Shown in pieces: positions 26,801 through 35,788 of a DNA stretch of 64,000 nucleotides. The DNA is from Flavobacterium cauense R2A-7 (GTDB taxonomy: Bacteria; Bacteroidota; Bacteroidia; Flavobacteriales; Flavobacteriaceae). A program made the position numbers and the translations under genes. The notes beneath the pieces were generated by a model, which saw nothing but the letters and a program-made list of their open reading frames with translations, did not search any database and was not told the DNA's origin. Within the stretch, counting starts at the first letter, position 1. Every line of letters begins with the position of its first letter. The stretch spans positions 558,001 through 622,000 of the forward strand of contig NZ_AVBI01000019.1 in the NCBI RefSeq assembly GCF_000498475.1, given 5' to 3'.

Positions 26801-27586
26801 GCTCAGGGAACAATTGCTCCAATTGGTTCAAGACCGAAAGCCGCCATCATCCGTGAAAAAGGAAGTAATTCCGAGCGCGAAATGGCCAACGCAATGTACT
26901 TGGCAGGTTTTGACGTAAAAGACGTTCACATGACGGATTTGATTTCCGGTCGCGAAACCTTGGAAGACATCCAATTTATCGGAGCCGTTGGTGGATTCTC
27001 GAATTCTGACGTTTTAGGTTCTGCGAAAGGTTGGGCCGGAGCGTTTTTATACAACGAAAAAGCGAATACGGCTTTAAAAAACTTCTTTAAAAGAGAAGAT
27101 ACTTTATCGGTCGGCATCTGTAACGGTTGTCAGTTGTTCATGGAATTGGAACTAATCAATCCGGAGCATGAAGTTCACGGAAAAATGTTACACAACAACT
27201 CGCATAAACACGAAAGCATCTTTACTTCGGTAACTGTGCAGAAAAATAATTCGGTTATGCTTTCTTCTTTAGAAGGTACTACTTTAGGGGTTTGGGTTTC
27301 GCATGGTGAAGGTAAATTCAACTTGCCTTATTCGGAAGATCAATACAACATCGTTGGAAAATACGGTTACGAAGGGTATCCGGCGAATCCGAACGGTTCG
27401 GTCTTCAATACTGCGATGATGTGTGACAAAACCGGTCGCCATTTGGTAACGATGCCACACATTGAACGTTCCACTTTCCCTTGGAACTGGGCGTATTATC
27501 CGGATAACGGACAAAAAGACGAAGTAACGCCTTGGCATGAAGCTTTTGTGAACGCCCGTAAATGGATTGAAACAAAAAACAAATAA
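23885..27586 (+). CDS. purL: Phosphoribosylformylglycinamidine synthase (single-chain FGAM synthase)
   Basis: 1233 residues from the ATG at 23885 (MIHFFGNQTNTVFAV); the upstream TTG at 23852 is not needed. Domains in order: an N-terminal PurS-like part, the AIRS-type ATPase halves (QANSEHCRHKIFNG, AETHNFPTTVEPFNGAATGS, GGRVAKQQCAGPLQLPLNN), and the C-terminal glutamine amidotransferase with nucleophile in SVGICNGCQLFMEL and His/Glu in MPHIERSTFPWNW. It converts FGAR, glutamine and ATP to FGAM in purine synthesis. The linker before the amidotransferase carries FDGTLRQAQGTIAP, encoded by a dispersed repeat. It has its own promoter and terminator, so it is monocistronic. Confidence 0.96.
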   Translation: MIHFFGNQTNTVFAVQTQNELSTEDINKLNWLFGNAHKIEKSALSDFFVGPRAAMVTPWSTNAVEITQNMGISGIIRIEEFEKTTSDFTAFDPMISQKYAELNQDIFTINIQPEAILDIEDIDAYNKSEGLALSDEEVEYLNNLAVKIGRKLTDSEVFAFSQANSEHCRHKIFNGTFIVDGEEKPTSLFKLIKKTSETNPNDIVSAYKDNVAFVKGPKVTQFAPKSADKPDFYEEKEFDSVLSLKAETHNFPTTVEPFNGAATGSGGEIRDRLAGGQGSLPLAGTAVYMTSYSRLEENRPWEEAMNARPWLYQTPMDILIKASNGASDFGNKFGQPLITGSILTFEHEEASSASASKSRKLGYDKVIMQAGGIGYGKLDQAIKKKPQEGDKIVILGGENYRIGMGGAAVSSADTGAFGSGIELNAIQRSNPEMQKRAANAIRGLVESDNNPIVSIHDHGAGGHLNCLSELVEDTGGLIDLDKLPVGDPTLSAKEIIGNESQERMGLVIGEKDIDILQKIADRERSPMYQVGDVTADHRFTFESKTTGAKPMDYALEDFFGSSPKTIMTDKTVAANYSDLHYSTENIPTYLNQLLQLEAVACKDWLTNKVDRCVGGRVAKQQCAGPLQLPLNNVGVMALDFKGKEGIATSIGHSPIAALVDPVAGSRTAIAEALSNIVWAPLKDNLKSVSLSANWMWACKNEGEDARLYEAVKGCSDFAIELGINIPTGKDSLSMKQKYPNDEVIAPGTVIISAAGNCSNITKVVEPVLKRNGGNIYYINLSQDTFKLGGSSFAQVLNKIGNEVPTIKNAEYFKKAFNVLQDLIKERKIQAGHDIGSGGLITTLLEMCFADVKLGASFDLTSLGEKDTVKALFNENIGVVFQANAEVEAVFAQNNIEIFNIGSAVEGDVVTFINNEDAFTLSVSKLRDTWYKTSFLLDSKQSKNGMAAARYENYKNQPLTYTFPSHFDGTLRQAQGTIAPIGSRPKAAIIREKGSNSEREMANAMYLAGFDVKDVHMTDLISGRETLEDIQFIGAVGGFSNSDVLGSAKGWAGAFLYNEKANTALKNFFKREDTLSVGICNGCQLFMELELINPEHEVHGKMLHNNSHKHESIFTSVTVQKNNSVMLSSLEGTTLGVWVSHGEGKFNLPYSEDQYNIVGKYGYEGYPANPNGSVFNTAMMCDKTGRHLVTMPHIERSTFPWNWAYYPDNGQKDEVTPWHEAFVNARKWIETKNK
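26790..26808 (+). repeat. Dispersed repeat core inside purL, in frame
   Basis: CCCTTCGACAAGCTCAGGG is a core I know from repeats scattered in many bacterial genomes. Here it codes LRQAQG within the linker between the synthase and amidotransferase domains. It is related to the intergenic copies at 3886, 16620 and 39908. Confidence 0.65.
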
Positions 27587-27610
27587 GATTTTTAATAAAT
27601 TCTGAAAAAA

Positions 27611-27637
27611 AGCACACTAAGATTAGTGTGCTTTTTT
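27611..27637 (+). terminator. Rho-independent terminator of purL
   Basis: AGCACACTAA and TTAGTGTGCT form a perfect stem around two bases, followed by a run of T. The DUF3667 start codon is 30 bases beyond. Confidence 0.9.
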
Positions 27638-27666
27638 GTATTATTGTGCGAAATTATTTCGTAATA

Positions 27667-28449
27667 ATGGAACAACACAACTGTTTAAACTGCGACACTC
27701 AACTTTCAGGGAAATTTTGCTCAAACTGCGGGCAAAAATCAGATACACACCGTATTACTTTCAAACATTTCATAATGCATGACGTTTTACACGGTATCTG
27801 GCATTTTGAAAAAGGAATGCTTTTTACAGCAAAAGAAGCTCTATTACGACCGGGAAAAGCTGCGTTGGATTATATTAGCGGAAAACGAATTCCTTACTAC
27901 AATGTTTTTTATTTTATCTTACTGTTACTGGGTTTGAATTTTTTCCTAAATCATTATTATGACCAACTTGTGGCGGATTTCAATTCCGTTTCAAATGGGG
28001 AACATCATGTTAAGAACAGTCTTGAAACGTTTTTAACCGAGAACGCAAAGAGCATAATTCTTTTGTTTGTTCCTTTTTTTGCGCTCAACAGTTATTTGCT
28101 TTTCAGAAGACGAAAATTTAATTTAAGTGAACATTTTATAATTGCGGGCATAACTTTTTTAGGGATTTTAATTTTTGTGACCTTTTTCAATTTAGTCAGC
28201 TTTTTAAGTTTTGTAAAATATCTTGACAGCATTAGTTCTCTAATCGACTATTTAACACCATTCATCATAATTTTACACACCATTCGCAGTTATTACACAG
28301 CATTTTCCGAGAAGTATTCCAAAATTAAATTCAGCATCCGAATGTTTCTATTTCTGTTTTTGCTGATATTCGAATTTATTATGGTGTTAATGCTTATTTT
28401 CGGTTATGTAACCGATTGGAAATTTGGAAACTTCAGTTATCATGCCTAA
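27667..28449 (+). CDS. DUF3667 membrane protein with N-terminal zinc ribbon
   Basis: 260 residues from the ATG at 27667; the upstream GTG frame runs through the terminator and is not used. CLNCDTQLSGKFCSNCGQKS at the start is a CxxC-x8-CxxC zinc ribbon. HDVLHGIWHFEKGMLFTAKEALLRPG is the DUF3667 signature. Four or so hydrophobic segments follow (NVFYFILLLLGLNFFL, SIILLFVPFFALNSYLLF, GITFLGILIFVTFFNLV, FRMFLFLFLLIFEFIMVLML-like end). The family is common in Bacteroidetes; function unknown. It converges on the histidine kinase gene. Confidence 0.85.
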   Translation: MEQHNCLNCDTQLSGKFCSNCGQKSDTHRITFKHFIMHDVLHGIWHFEKGMLFTAKEALLRPGKAALDYISGKRIPYYNVFYFILLLLGLNFFLNHYYDQLVADFNSVSNGEHHVKNSLETFLTENAKSIILLFVPFFALNSYLLFRRRKFNLSEHFIIAGITFLGILIFVTFFNLVSFLSFVKYLDSISSLIDYLTPFIIILHTIRSYYTAFSEKYSKIKFSIRMFLFLFLLIFEFIMVLMLIFGYVTDWKFGNFSYHA

Positions 28450-28467
28450 ACGTTTACGCTGACATAA

Positions 28468-30717
28468 CTACACACAATAATACTCTATTGTTTTATAAAG
28501 CTCGTCAACATCTACCGGTTTACTGAGTACTTTTTTTATTTTGGCAGCCACGAAAAGTTCTTTGTTCACATCTTCCGAAATAGCCGTTAAAGCTACAATA
28601 GGAATATCCGGTTTGAATTTGGATATGTATTCTGACGCTTCAAAACCGTCCATTATTGGCATCATGATATCCATTAAAATCAACGAATAATCATTATCAC
28701 TTACCATATTACAGGCTTCTAAACCATTATTTGCCACATCACAGGTATATCCTTTATTGGTTAAAATCTTTTTGGTGATGAGCTGATTAATTTTGTTATC
28801 CTCAGCTAAAAGGATTCTAACTTTTGAAGGATCAAGTATCTCTTTTGTCTTTAATGGTTCCGCAACTTCGTGATGTTCGGCATAATTTTCAAAATCCAAA
28901 GAAAAAGAAATCCGGGTTCCTTTGTTGGGTTCGGAATCTATGGTGATGGTTTTATCAAATAAGGCTAATGTTTTTTTAACCAACGTAAGTCCCAAACCGC
29001 TACCGCCATATTCGTAATTGATTTTATCGGAACCCTGAAAAAACAAATCATAAATCTTATCTTTAATTTCAGAGGCTATTCCGATACCGTTGTCTTTGAT
29101 TACGAATAGAATTTCGGTTTTATTTTCGGTTTCGGATATTTTACTGGCTTCCACAATAACTTTTCCGTTTTTTGAAAATTTAAAAGCGTTGTCAATCAAA
29201 CTAAACAAAACCTGATACAATTTAGCTTCATCAAATATTAGTTTTTCCGGGATTGTATCATCAAAAACCAATATTTCTGAATTATTATTGTCTCTGTTTT
29301 TTTTCACCAAAGCCAGCAATTTCGAAAGCATTTCTTTCAGTGAAAAAATATCTTTTTTAGGAATATAATCGTTATCAAAACTGTCCAAAACAGTAATTTC
29401 AATAATGTTTCCTGATAAATTATAAAGGTTTTGTACCGACGACTGAAGCTGCTCAATATTTTTTTCATAATTGGTTTGGTCTTCTTTCATTAAGTGCAGC
29501 AAACCATTTAAAGTATAAATCGGCGTTCGCAGTTCGTGAGAAATGGTATCCAATAATTTCTTTTTAACCGTTAAAGCGGCTTCCAGTTCGGCATTCGCTT
29601 TATGAAGCAAGTTGTTTTTTTCATTCAGCAGATTATTGGTAGACGTTTTAAATTTAGCATTCCGATACTGAAAGTAAAGCAGAATCAATAAACTTACGAT
29701 CGTAATCAAACAAAGCACAAGCAAATAATTTTTGTACTTTACATTCTCGTTTTTAAGCTGATTTTCCTTTATAACCGATTGAAATTGAATATTCTTAACT
29801 TCCAGTTCCCTTTTTTGGTTTAAGGATTTATTGAGTTTTGAAACCCTGTAAATCAATCGCTCTTTAAAATATTCATTGGCGATTTTTAAATTGATGGCCG
29901 CTTCCTTATACTTTTTTTGTTTTTCATATAAATCGCCTAAAATCAGGTAATAGCGCGATTTCAATAGAAAATCGTCGTCATGATGTATAAAAACATCCGA
30001 CTGCTTAACGCGATTTAAATACGCAAAGGCTTTGTCAAACTGATTCAGATTATAATAACTTTCGGCAATAAACAAATCGATCTCCGGCTGATCCGGATCG
30101 CCTCCGGTTTCTTCATTTATCTTTAGAAATTTAAGTGAATTGAGTAGTGTATTGTTCCAGTCTTCTTTTTTTAAATACAAAAGCGTAAGGTTATAATACA
30201 AATCCACCTGCTTTTCCTTCGGAGCATATTGAGTTAAATATTTTTCAGATAAAAGAGTGTATTTTTCATCAAGATCTTCTTTACCCATCGCATTATAGAA
30301 AACTGCCAAATGCTCATAATATTCTCCCCGAATGCAATTGTTGTTGTGTTTTTCTAAAACTTTTCCAACTTTATCCAATGTTTTTTGGCTCGAATTGTAA
30401 TCGTATTGCGTTAAATAGAAATATGAAATCTCCAGATACAAATAGAGCAACTGATCGTAATTTTTCTCGGAAATGAGTTTTTTCTCTAATTTGTTAAGGA
30501 TTTGATTACCCTTTTCATACAAATCATAATCCTTTTGGGTTAACAGTTTTTTTGCATTTTCGAACTCTTTTAAAACGACTGTATCGATGGCTGTTTGTTG
30601 TGAAATCGCTGAAAACTGTATTACGAGAAAAAAAACAAGACACCAAAAAAAACATAACGAAGATTTAAGACCTTTGTTTGCATAGAAAATACCCCTTAAG
30701 CTTTCGGTGCTTTTCAC
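28468..30717 (-). CDS. Hybrid sensor histidine kinase with TPR sensor and receiver domain
   Basis: 749 residues. Signal peptide to about 40 (FLVIQFSAISQQ), a helical periplasmic region with TPR-like pairs (about 45-290), a transmembrane helix at 331-350, a short coiled coil, then HisKA with SHELRTPIYTLNG (His394). The ATPase domain has IKDNGIGIASE and GGSGLGLTLVKK. The C-terminal receiver begins RILLAEDNKINQ and has LMDIMMPIMDG with phosphoacceptor Asp683 and late KPVDVDEL. No output domain follows, so signal probably passes by phosphotransfer to another protein. The stimulus is unknown. It is monocistronic. Confidence 0.93.
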   Translation of the reverse strand: MKSTESLRGIFYANKGLKSSLCFFWCLVFFLVIQFSAISQQTAIDTVVLKEFENAKKLLTQKDYDLYEKGNQILNKLEKKLISEKNYDQLLYLYLEISYFYLTQYDYNSSQKTLDKVGKVLEKHNNNCIRGEYYEHLAVFYNAMGKEDLDEKYTLLSEKYLTQYAPKEKQVDLYYNLTLLYLKKEDWNNTLLNSLKFLKINEETGGDPDQPEIDLFIAESYYNLNQFDKAFAYLNRVKQSDVFIHHDDDFLLKSRYYLILGDLYEKQKKYKEAAINLKIANEYFKERLIYRVSKLNKSLNQKRELEVKNIQFQSVIKENQLKNENVKYKNYLLVLCLITIVSLLILLYFQYRNAKFKTSTNNLLNEKNNLLHKANAELEAALTVKKKLLDTISHELRTPIYTLNGLLHLMKEDQTNYEKNIEQLQSSVQNLYNLSGNIIEITVLDSFDNDYIPKKDIFSLKEMLSKLLALVKKNRDNNNSEILVFDDTIPEKLIFDEAKLYQVLFSLIDNAFKFSKNGKVIVEASKISETENKTEILFVIKDNGIGIASEIKDKIYDLFFQGSDKINYEYGGSGLGLTLVKKTLALFDKTITIDSEPNKGTRISFSLDFENYAEHHEVAEPLKTKEILDPSKVRILLAEDNKINQLITKKILTNKGYTCDVANNGLEACNMVSDNDYSLILMDIMMPIMDGFEASEYISKFKPDIPIVALTAISEDVNKELFVAAKIKKVLSKPVDVDELYKTIEYYCV

Positions 30718-30876
30718 GATTTAAATAATTAGCTGTATTCAATTTACAACAATAATCACTTTTAATCAAATATTTCGGACGAACACAAACATATTCGGTT
30801 AAATTCCAATATCTTAAACACAAATCTCTAATCTTTTTTAAAATACTGAGTTTAGGTCTTCAATTTGAAATAAGCA

Positions 30877-30909
30877 CAAAAAAACCCATTTCTGATGTCA
30901 AAAATGGGT
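30877..30909 (-). terminator. Terminator of the CX5R phosphatase gene
   Basis: On the minus strand ACCCATTT pairs with AAATGGGT around a 10-base loop and is followed by seven T. It lies 30 bases past the stop codon at 30939. Confidence 0.8.
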
Positions 30910-30938
30910 CTGATTTATTAATCTATTTTAATTGCGTT

Positions 30939-31526
30939 TTACTTAATTTCTTTTTCAGCCGCTTTCTCTTTTCGTGTTTCGTAGTTGTGAAGATAATCTC
31001 CTTTTGGTTTTCCCAAATCGAAAGAACTCCATTTGGTTAGAAAACGTGTACTGGTTCTGGCTTTATCCCTATCCATATTCTCATATTCAATTCGGTACAA
31101 AGCAGAATACATTTCAGCACGACCAACTCCGTGATAACAGTGAATCAAAACCGGATAATTGTCCTTATTGTCCATAATTTTGAAAAATGTATCCAAATTA
31201 TGTTGCTGTGGCACCTGATCGGAACCGTTATTAAAATAAGTAACGCCCGGAATTTTGGCAACCGCTTCTTTTTCGGCCGTTAATTCTGCTGGAATTTCCG
31301 GATTATTTACATCATCACCTGTCCCGGGGAAACGCAAATCCACGATACTTTTTATGTGGTATTTCTTCACGTAATCTTCAATTTCATCCGGCGGAATCAC
31401 ACCACTTTTATAGACTTTCCCTTCGGTAATGGTTTCGAAGTTATGATTAATGTTCATATCATAAACATACTTTCCTACACCAATCATTACTACTAAAAGT
31501 ACAAGTAATCCTATTTTCTTTTTCAT
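30939..31526 (-). CDS. Dual-specificity/tyrosine phosphatase-like protein, membrane-anchored or exported
   Basis: 195 residues. An N-terminal hydrophobic helix (KKIGLLVLLVVMIGVGKYVY) anchors or exports it. The active-site loop is IHCYHGVGRAE (Cys130, Arg136), a perfect CX5R, and the general-acid region may be VDLRFPGTGDD. The family removes phosphate from Tyr/Ser/Thr or from lipids such as phosphatidylglycerol phosphate or phosphoinositides. It lies 74 bases downstream of the LTA-synthase-like gene on the same strand, so a role at the cell envelope is plausible. Confidence 0.85.
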   Translation of the reverse strand: MKKKIGLLVLLVVMIGVGKYVYDMNINHNFETITEGKVYKSGVIPPDEIEDYVKKYHIKSIVDLRFPGTGDDVNNPEIPAELTAEKEAVAKIPGVTYFNNGSDQVPQQHNLDTFFKIMDNKDNYPVLIHCYHGVGRAEMYSALYRIEYENMDRDKARTSTRFLTKWSSFDLGKPKGDYLHNYETRKEKAAEKEIK

Positions 31527-31600
31527 ATCAAATAATAAAATGTGTGTTTTTCAATATTTTTTATCTGTGTTCCATTTAGAAATCAAGATGATTTCATTAT

Positions 31601-33529
31601 CTAATTTTTATAATATAATTTCTGATCGATAATTCTTTCGAAGTAATCCTGAATAAATGCTTTACAGGCTTCCCCATTTTCCAGCATTTCTTTATTGGGT
31701 TTTGCTATCAAATTATGTTCCAGAGCTTTGTCTTTAATATCATAATAGCCTACAACTTGTTTTCCGTCAAAAGTACAGATATAATTGCCGCGCTGAAACT
31801 GGTAGACATTCCCGTTAAAATTAATTGTATACGGTTTTACCTTTTTATCACCAATTAAACTTCGGCCCCAACTTCTGAAAGGTTTATCGTAACCCACCAT
31901 ATCCAAAATGGTCGGATAAATATCAATCTGCTGTGCCAATTCTTTGTTTTCTCCTTTCAGACTTCCATCCGGTTTATAAATAAGAATTGGTGTGGCGGTT
32001 CTGTTGACTACTTTTTCATATTCATCATAATAGGTCTGATTTCCGTGATCGGCAGTAATAATGAAAATCGTATTCTTAAACCAAGGTTGTTTTTTTGCCG
32101 ATTCAAAAAATTTCTTAAACGAAAAATCGGTATAGCCCACACACTGGTGCATCGGAACATTCCCTTTCGGAAACTTCCCTTGATATTTTTCCGGAACAAT
32201 ATAAGGTTCGTGAGACGAAACCGTAAATACCGTACTGAAAAATGGCTGCTGCTTTTTATCCAGTGTTTGTTTCATGAATTGCAGAAAAGGTTCATCCCAA
32301 ATTCCCCAAACACCATCAAATTCGGCATCGTTATTAAATTCTGTCTTTCCATAATAATGGTCAAAACCTAAAATATTACCAAATCCGAGAAAGCCCATCG
32401 AGCCGTTTGGCGCCCCATGAAAAAAGGAAGTATCATAACCCATTTCTTTCAGACAAGAAACAAGAGACTGAATTTTCTGTTTCGGAAAAGGCGATGATGT
32501 AAAAGCATCCCTAAACGACGGAACTCCGGCAATGATAGACGACATTCCGTGAATAGACTTACTGCCGTTTGCAAATCCGTTCGTGTAAATCATACTGTGT
32601 TGGGCCAAGGAATCTAAAAACGGTGTATACCCTTCGTAATTGGGAATATTAGTTTCCTTATTAAAGGAACCCCAGTATTCTTTTCCGAAACTTTCCGTGA
32701 TAATCAAGACCACATTCGGCGTCGATTTTGGGTTATTTTTATACTGTTTAATCGGCTGAAAATTAGCTTCAACAACACTTTCATCCACCAGATTTATTTT
32801 CTTGAAACTGGTTGTTCCAATGGTTCTGATGATTGCAAAAGGAGTATTTAATACAATATCGGCATGTTGTGCTTTGGTTACGTATCGGTTGGCATCAATA
32901 AGATTGATAGGGCGTGTGCTCTTTTTAAAATCGCCACGGATTCCTCCAATAGTAAGCGTAGCAATAACCAATAAACCGATTATGGAAAAAGGAAAATATT
33001 TTAATTTGCTGTGGTTAACCGGTTCGTGAATGACTCTGACTTTTTTGTATAAGTAAATCCAAAGCGCTGCCATAAGAAAAAACAACAAATATACGTGCCA
33101 GTAACTGATCAGAAAACGCAGCATCATACCGCCCTTGTCTTTTTCATGCTCCAGAGAATCCCAAACGGCAATAGTAGTTCGCGCGTAAATAAACTTATAA
33201 TATATAAGGTCAATAAAGTTTGTTGCGTAAGCAATTAGGTTCGTGATAAAATAAAGATAAAACAAAAACTTCTGATAGCCGTGTTTGGTATTTATCCATA
33301 AAGGCAACACCGAAAAAAGAATAAACAAACCATTTACATACAGTATTGCAGTAGTATCGAAGGTTAATCCGTGATAAGCCAGTCTGAAAAATTCGCTTAC
33401 AGAATCCACTTTAAGCAGATTATAATTGTAAATAAAAAATAAAAGCCTGGCTATAAAATAAAACAAATACACCAGCAACAACCTGTAAAACAAGGCTTTA
33501 TATTCTTTTATACGAAAGAAGTTCTTCAT
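31601..33529 (-). CDS. LTA synthase family / sulfatase-like phosphotransferase
   Basis: 642 residues: five hydrophobic helices in the first ~195, then a periplasmic alkaline-phosphatase-superfamily domain. Metal site Glu in VVLIITESFG (E279), the nucleophile region NGSKSIHGMSSIIAG with Ser325 where LtaS has Thr, and IITADHGNQ near the C-terminal metal site. In Gram-positives LtaS polymerises glycerol phosphate; in Bacteroidetes such proteins are thought to transfer phospho-groups onto envelope glycans or lipids. Substrate unknown. Probably co-transcribed with the phosphatase downstream. Confidence 0.88.
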   Translation of the reverse strand: MKNFFRIKEYKALFYRLLLVYLFYFIARLLFFIYNYNLLKVDSVSEFFRLAYHGLTFDTTAILYVNGLFILFSVLPLWINTKHGYQKFLFYLYFITNLIAYATNFIDLIYYKFIYARTTIAVWDSLEHEKDKGGMMLRFLISYWHVYLLFFLMAALWIYLYKKVRVIHEPVNHSKLKYFPFSIIGLLVIATLTIGGIRGDFKKSTRPINLIDANRYVTKAQHADIVLNTPFAIIRTIGTTSFKKINLVDESVVEANFQPIKQYKNNPKSTPNVVLIITESFGKEYWGSFNKETNIPNYEGYTPFLDSLAQHSMIYTNGFANGSKSIHGMSSIIAGVPSFRDAFTSSPFPKQKIQSLVSCLKEMGYDTSFFHGAPNGSMGFLGFGNILGFDHYYGKTEFNNDAEFDGVWGIWDEPFLQFMKQTLDKKQQPFFSTVFTVSSHEPYIVPEKYQGKFPKGNVPMHQCVGYTDFSFKKFFESAKKQPWFKNTIFIITADHGNQTYYDEYEKVVNRTATPILIYKPDGSLKGENKELAQQIDIYPTILDMVGYDKPFRSWGRSLIGDKKVKPYTINFNGNVYQFQRGNYICTFDGKQVVGYYDIKDKALEHNLIAKPNKEMLENGEACKAFIQDYFERIIDQKLYYKN

Positions 33530-33922
33530 GTTAAAATAATGAAAATCAATTTTTTAGTGCTCAAAAATACAAAATATGACAGTTAAAACACATTCGTTGG
33601 GAAAACATTAATAAAGAATTAAGCTTGATATATTTAAATTCAAAAAAGACAGATTATACATTCTTTAAAAAAATAGTATGCTTTCATAGTATTTTTAACC
33701 AAAAAGGAGTTTTATGGAAATTTTTATTTCATTATAACTCAAAATAATGGGCTAAATAAAGGGGCTGTTAACTAATTTTTAAAAAAAAAGCAATATTTCT
33801 GTAAATTACAAAGTAATAATTATCAGTACATTATGAATTATATTTTAAAAAAAAGCATTAAAAACCACCTAACACCATTCTATTCTTCTTTTTTTTTGCA
33901 ATAAAATTTAATTTTTCATAAT
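33530..33922. other. Intergenic region between divergent LTA synthase-like and fadD genes
   Basis: About 390 bases, strongly AT-rich, no gene. It holds the operator-like motif at 33673-33696 and presumably both promoters; the stretch directly before fadD contains CATAATTTGC, near but not a full match to the -7 consensus. Confidence 0.6.
33673..33696. promoter_or_regulatory. Operator-like motif shared with the marR promoter
   Basis: ATAGTATGCTTTCATAGTAT followed by TTTT matches the sequence at 35789-35812 at about 20 of 23 positions. It is a natural candidate for the binding site of the MarR regulator encoded at 35840, extending its control to fadD. Confidence 0.55.
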
Positions 33923-33946
33923 TTGCAAAGAATAAATTTTGAAAAA

Positions 33947-35725
33947 ATGAACCAAATTACACGTCTTTTTGATTTTCCTTATTATCAGCTGGAAACCTAT
34001 AATTTATCCGACGCTCTGGTTACCAAACAAAATGGAGAGTGGGTTAAAACATCCACTAAGGAATATCTTGACAAAGCAAATACACTTTCACGCGGTTTGC
34101 TTCGGATGGGAGTTCAAAAAAATGATAAAATTGCTGTCATTTCTTCCAACAACAGAACCGAATGGAATATTACCGATATTGGTGCATTACAAACCGGTGC
34201 GCAAACCGTGCCCATTTACCCCACCATTTCTGCAGAAGATTATGAATATATCTTAAACCATTCTGAATCTAAATATTGCTTTATTTCTGATAGTGAAGTA
34301 TTTGACAAAATAAACAGTATCAGACACAACGTTCCCTCGTTACTTGAAATTTACTCCTACAATGACATTCCAGGATGTAAAAGCTGGAAAGAAGTACTGA
34401 GTTTAGGAGAAGACAATACCAACCAGGATGTTGTGGAAGACCGTAAAAACAGTATCGTTACTACCGATTTAGCAACTATTATCTATACTTCCGGAACTAC
34501 CGGAAGACCTAAAGGTGTAATGCTGAGTCATCAGAATATCGTTTCCGATGTATTAATGAGTGCACCTCGCGTACCTTTAAGAGCAGGCGACACCAGAGGA
34601 TTGAGTTTCCTTCCGGTTTGTCATATTTTCGAACGCATGATTTTGTATTTGTACCAATATTATGGTATCTCCATTTATTTTGCGGAAAGTATCGAAAAAA
34701 TGAGCGACAACTTGAAAGAAGTCAAACCTCATGTAATGACCGCTGTACCACGTCTTTTAGAAAAAGTTTATGACAAAATTTATGCTAAAGGAACTGATTT
34801 AACCGGAATTAAAAAGAAACTTTTCTTTTGGGCCATCGACTTAGGATTGGCTTACGAACCTTACGGAGCCAACGGCTGGTGGTATGAATTTCAGTTAAAA
34901 ATTGCCCGCAAACTAATTTTCTCTAAATGGCAGGAAGGTCTTGGCGGACAATTGGAATTAATGGTTTCCGGAAGTGCCGCTTTACAACCGAGATTAACAA
35001 GAGTTTTTGCTGCTGCAGGAATTCCAATTATGGAAGGTTACGGTTTAACGGAAACTTCTCCCGTAATTTCTGTAAACGAAGTTAAAAACAAAGGATTTAA
35101 AATAGGAACTGTCGGCCGTGTTTTAGATGGCGTTGAAGTAAAAATAGCTGATGACGGTGAAATTCTCTGCAAAGGTCCCAACGTAATGATGGGATATTAC
35201 AAAGACGATTTACAAACAGGCGATGCACTAAAAGACGGTTATTTCCATACCGGAGATATTGGCGAAATTGACGCTAACGGTTTCTTAAAAATCACCGATC
35301 GTAAAAAAGAAATGTTCAAAACTTCCGGCGGAAAATATGTTGCTCCTCAGGTTTTGGAAAACACCTTTAAACAATCCCGATTTATCGAGCAAATTATGGT
35401 GATTGGTGATGGCGAAAAAATGCCGGCAGCTTTTATTCAACCAAATTTCGATTTTGTAAAAGAATGGGCAAAACTAAAAAGCATTCAAATTGGCACCACC
35501 AATGAAGAAATAGCAGCAAACCCAGCTGTGATACAACGTATAGAAGAAGAGGTAAATGAGTTAAACAAAAAATTCGGAAACTGGGAACAGGTAAAACGAA
35601 TAGAATTAACTCCGGATATCTGGTCAATCGAAGCCGGACATTTGACTCCTACCATGAAACTTAAAAGAAAAATCATAAAAGAAAAATATCAATATCTTTA
35701 TGATAAAATCTATAATAATGCCTAA
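33947..35725 (+). CDS. fadD: Long-chain fatty acid-CoA ligase (AMP-forming)
   Basis: 592 residues from the ATG at 33947 (MNQITRLFDFPYYQLE); the TTG upstream at 33923 gives no extra conserved sequence. AMP-binding signature YTSGTTGRPKGVMLSHQN, motif YGLTETSPVIS, and the C-terminal hinge YFHTGDIGEI with DRKKEMFKTSGGKYV. It activates fatty acids to acyl-CoA with ATP. It precedes the marR-beta-oxidation cluster, and the shared upstream motif suggests joint regulation. It ends at its own terminator. Cytoplasmic or membrane-associated. Confidence 0.92.
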   Translation: MNQITRLFDFPYYQLETYNLSDALVTKQNGEWVKTSTKEYLDKANTLSRGLLRMGVQKNDKIAVISSNNRTEWNITDIGALQTGAQTVPIYPTISAEDYEYILNHSESKYCFISDSEVFDKINSIRHNVPSLLEIYSYNDIPGCKSWKEVLSLGEDNTNQDVVEDRKNSIVTTDLATIIYTSGTTGRPKGVMLSHQNIVSDVLMSAPRVPLRAGDTRGLSFLPVCHIFERMILYLYQYYGISIYFAESIEKMSDNLKEVKPHVMTAVPRLLEKVYDKIYAKGTDLTGIKKKLFFWAIDLGLAYEPYGANGWWYEFQLKIARKLIFSKWQEGLGGQLELMVSGSAALQPRLTRVFAAAGIPIMEGYGLTETSPVISVNEVKNKGFKIGTVGRVLDGVEVKIADDGEILCKGPNVMMGYYKDDLQTGDALKDGYFHTGDIGEIDANGFLKITDRKKEMFKTSGGKYVAPQVLENTFKQSRFIEQIMVIGDGEKMPAAFIQPNFDFVKEWAKLKSIQIGTTNEEIAANPAVIQRIEEEVNELNKKFGNWEQVKRIELTPDIWSIEAGHLTPTMKLKRKIIKEKYQYLYDKIYNNA

Positions 35726-35735
35726 AAATCAACGA

Positions 35736-35764
35736 ACTCCTCTCATTTGAGGAGTTTTTTTTTT
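35736..35764 (+). terminator. Rho-independent terminator after fadD
   Basis: ACTCCTC and GAGGAGT form a 7-bp stem with a 6-base loop followed by ten T. Confidence 0.9.
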
Positions 35765-35788
35765 AATTAACATAAAAATAATACATTT

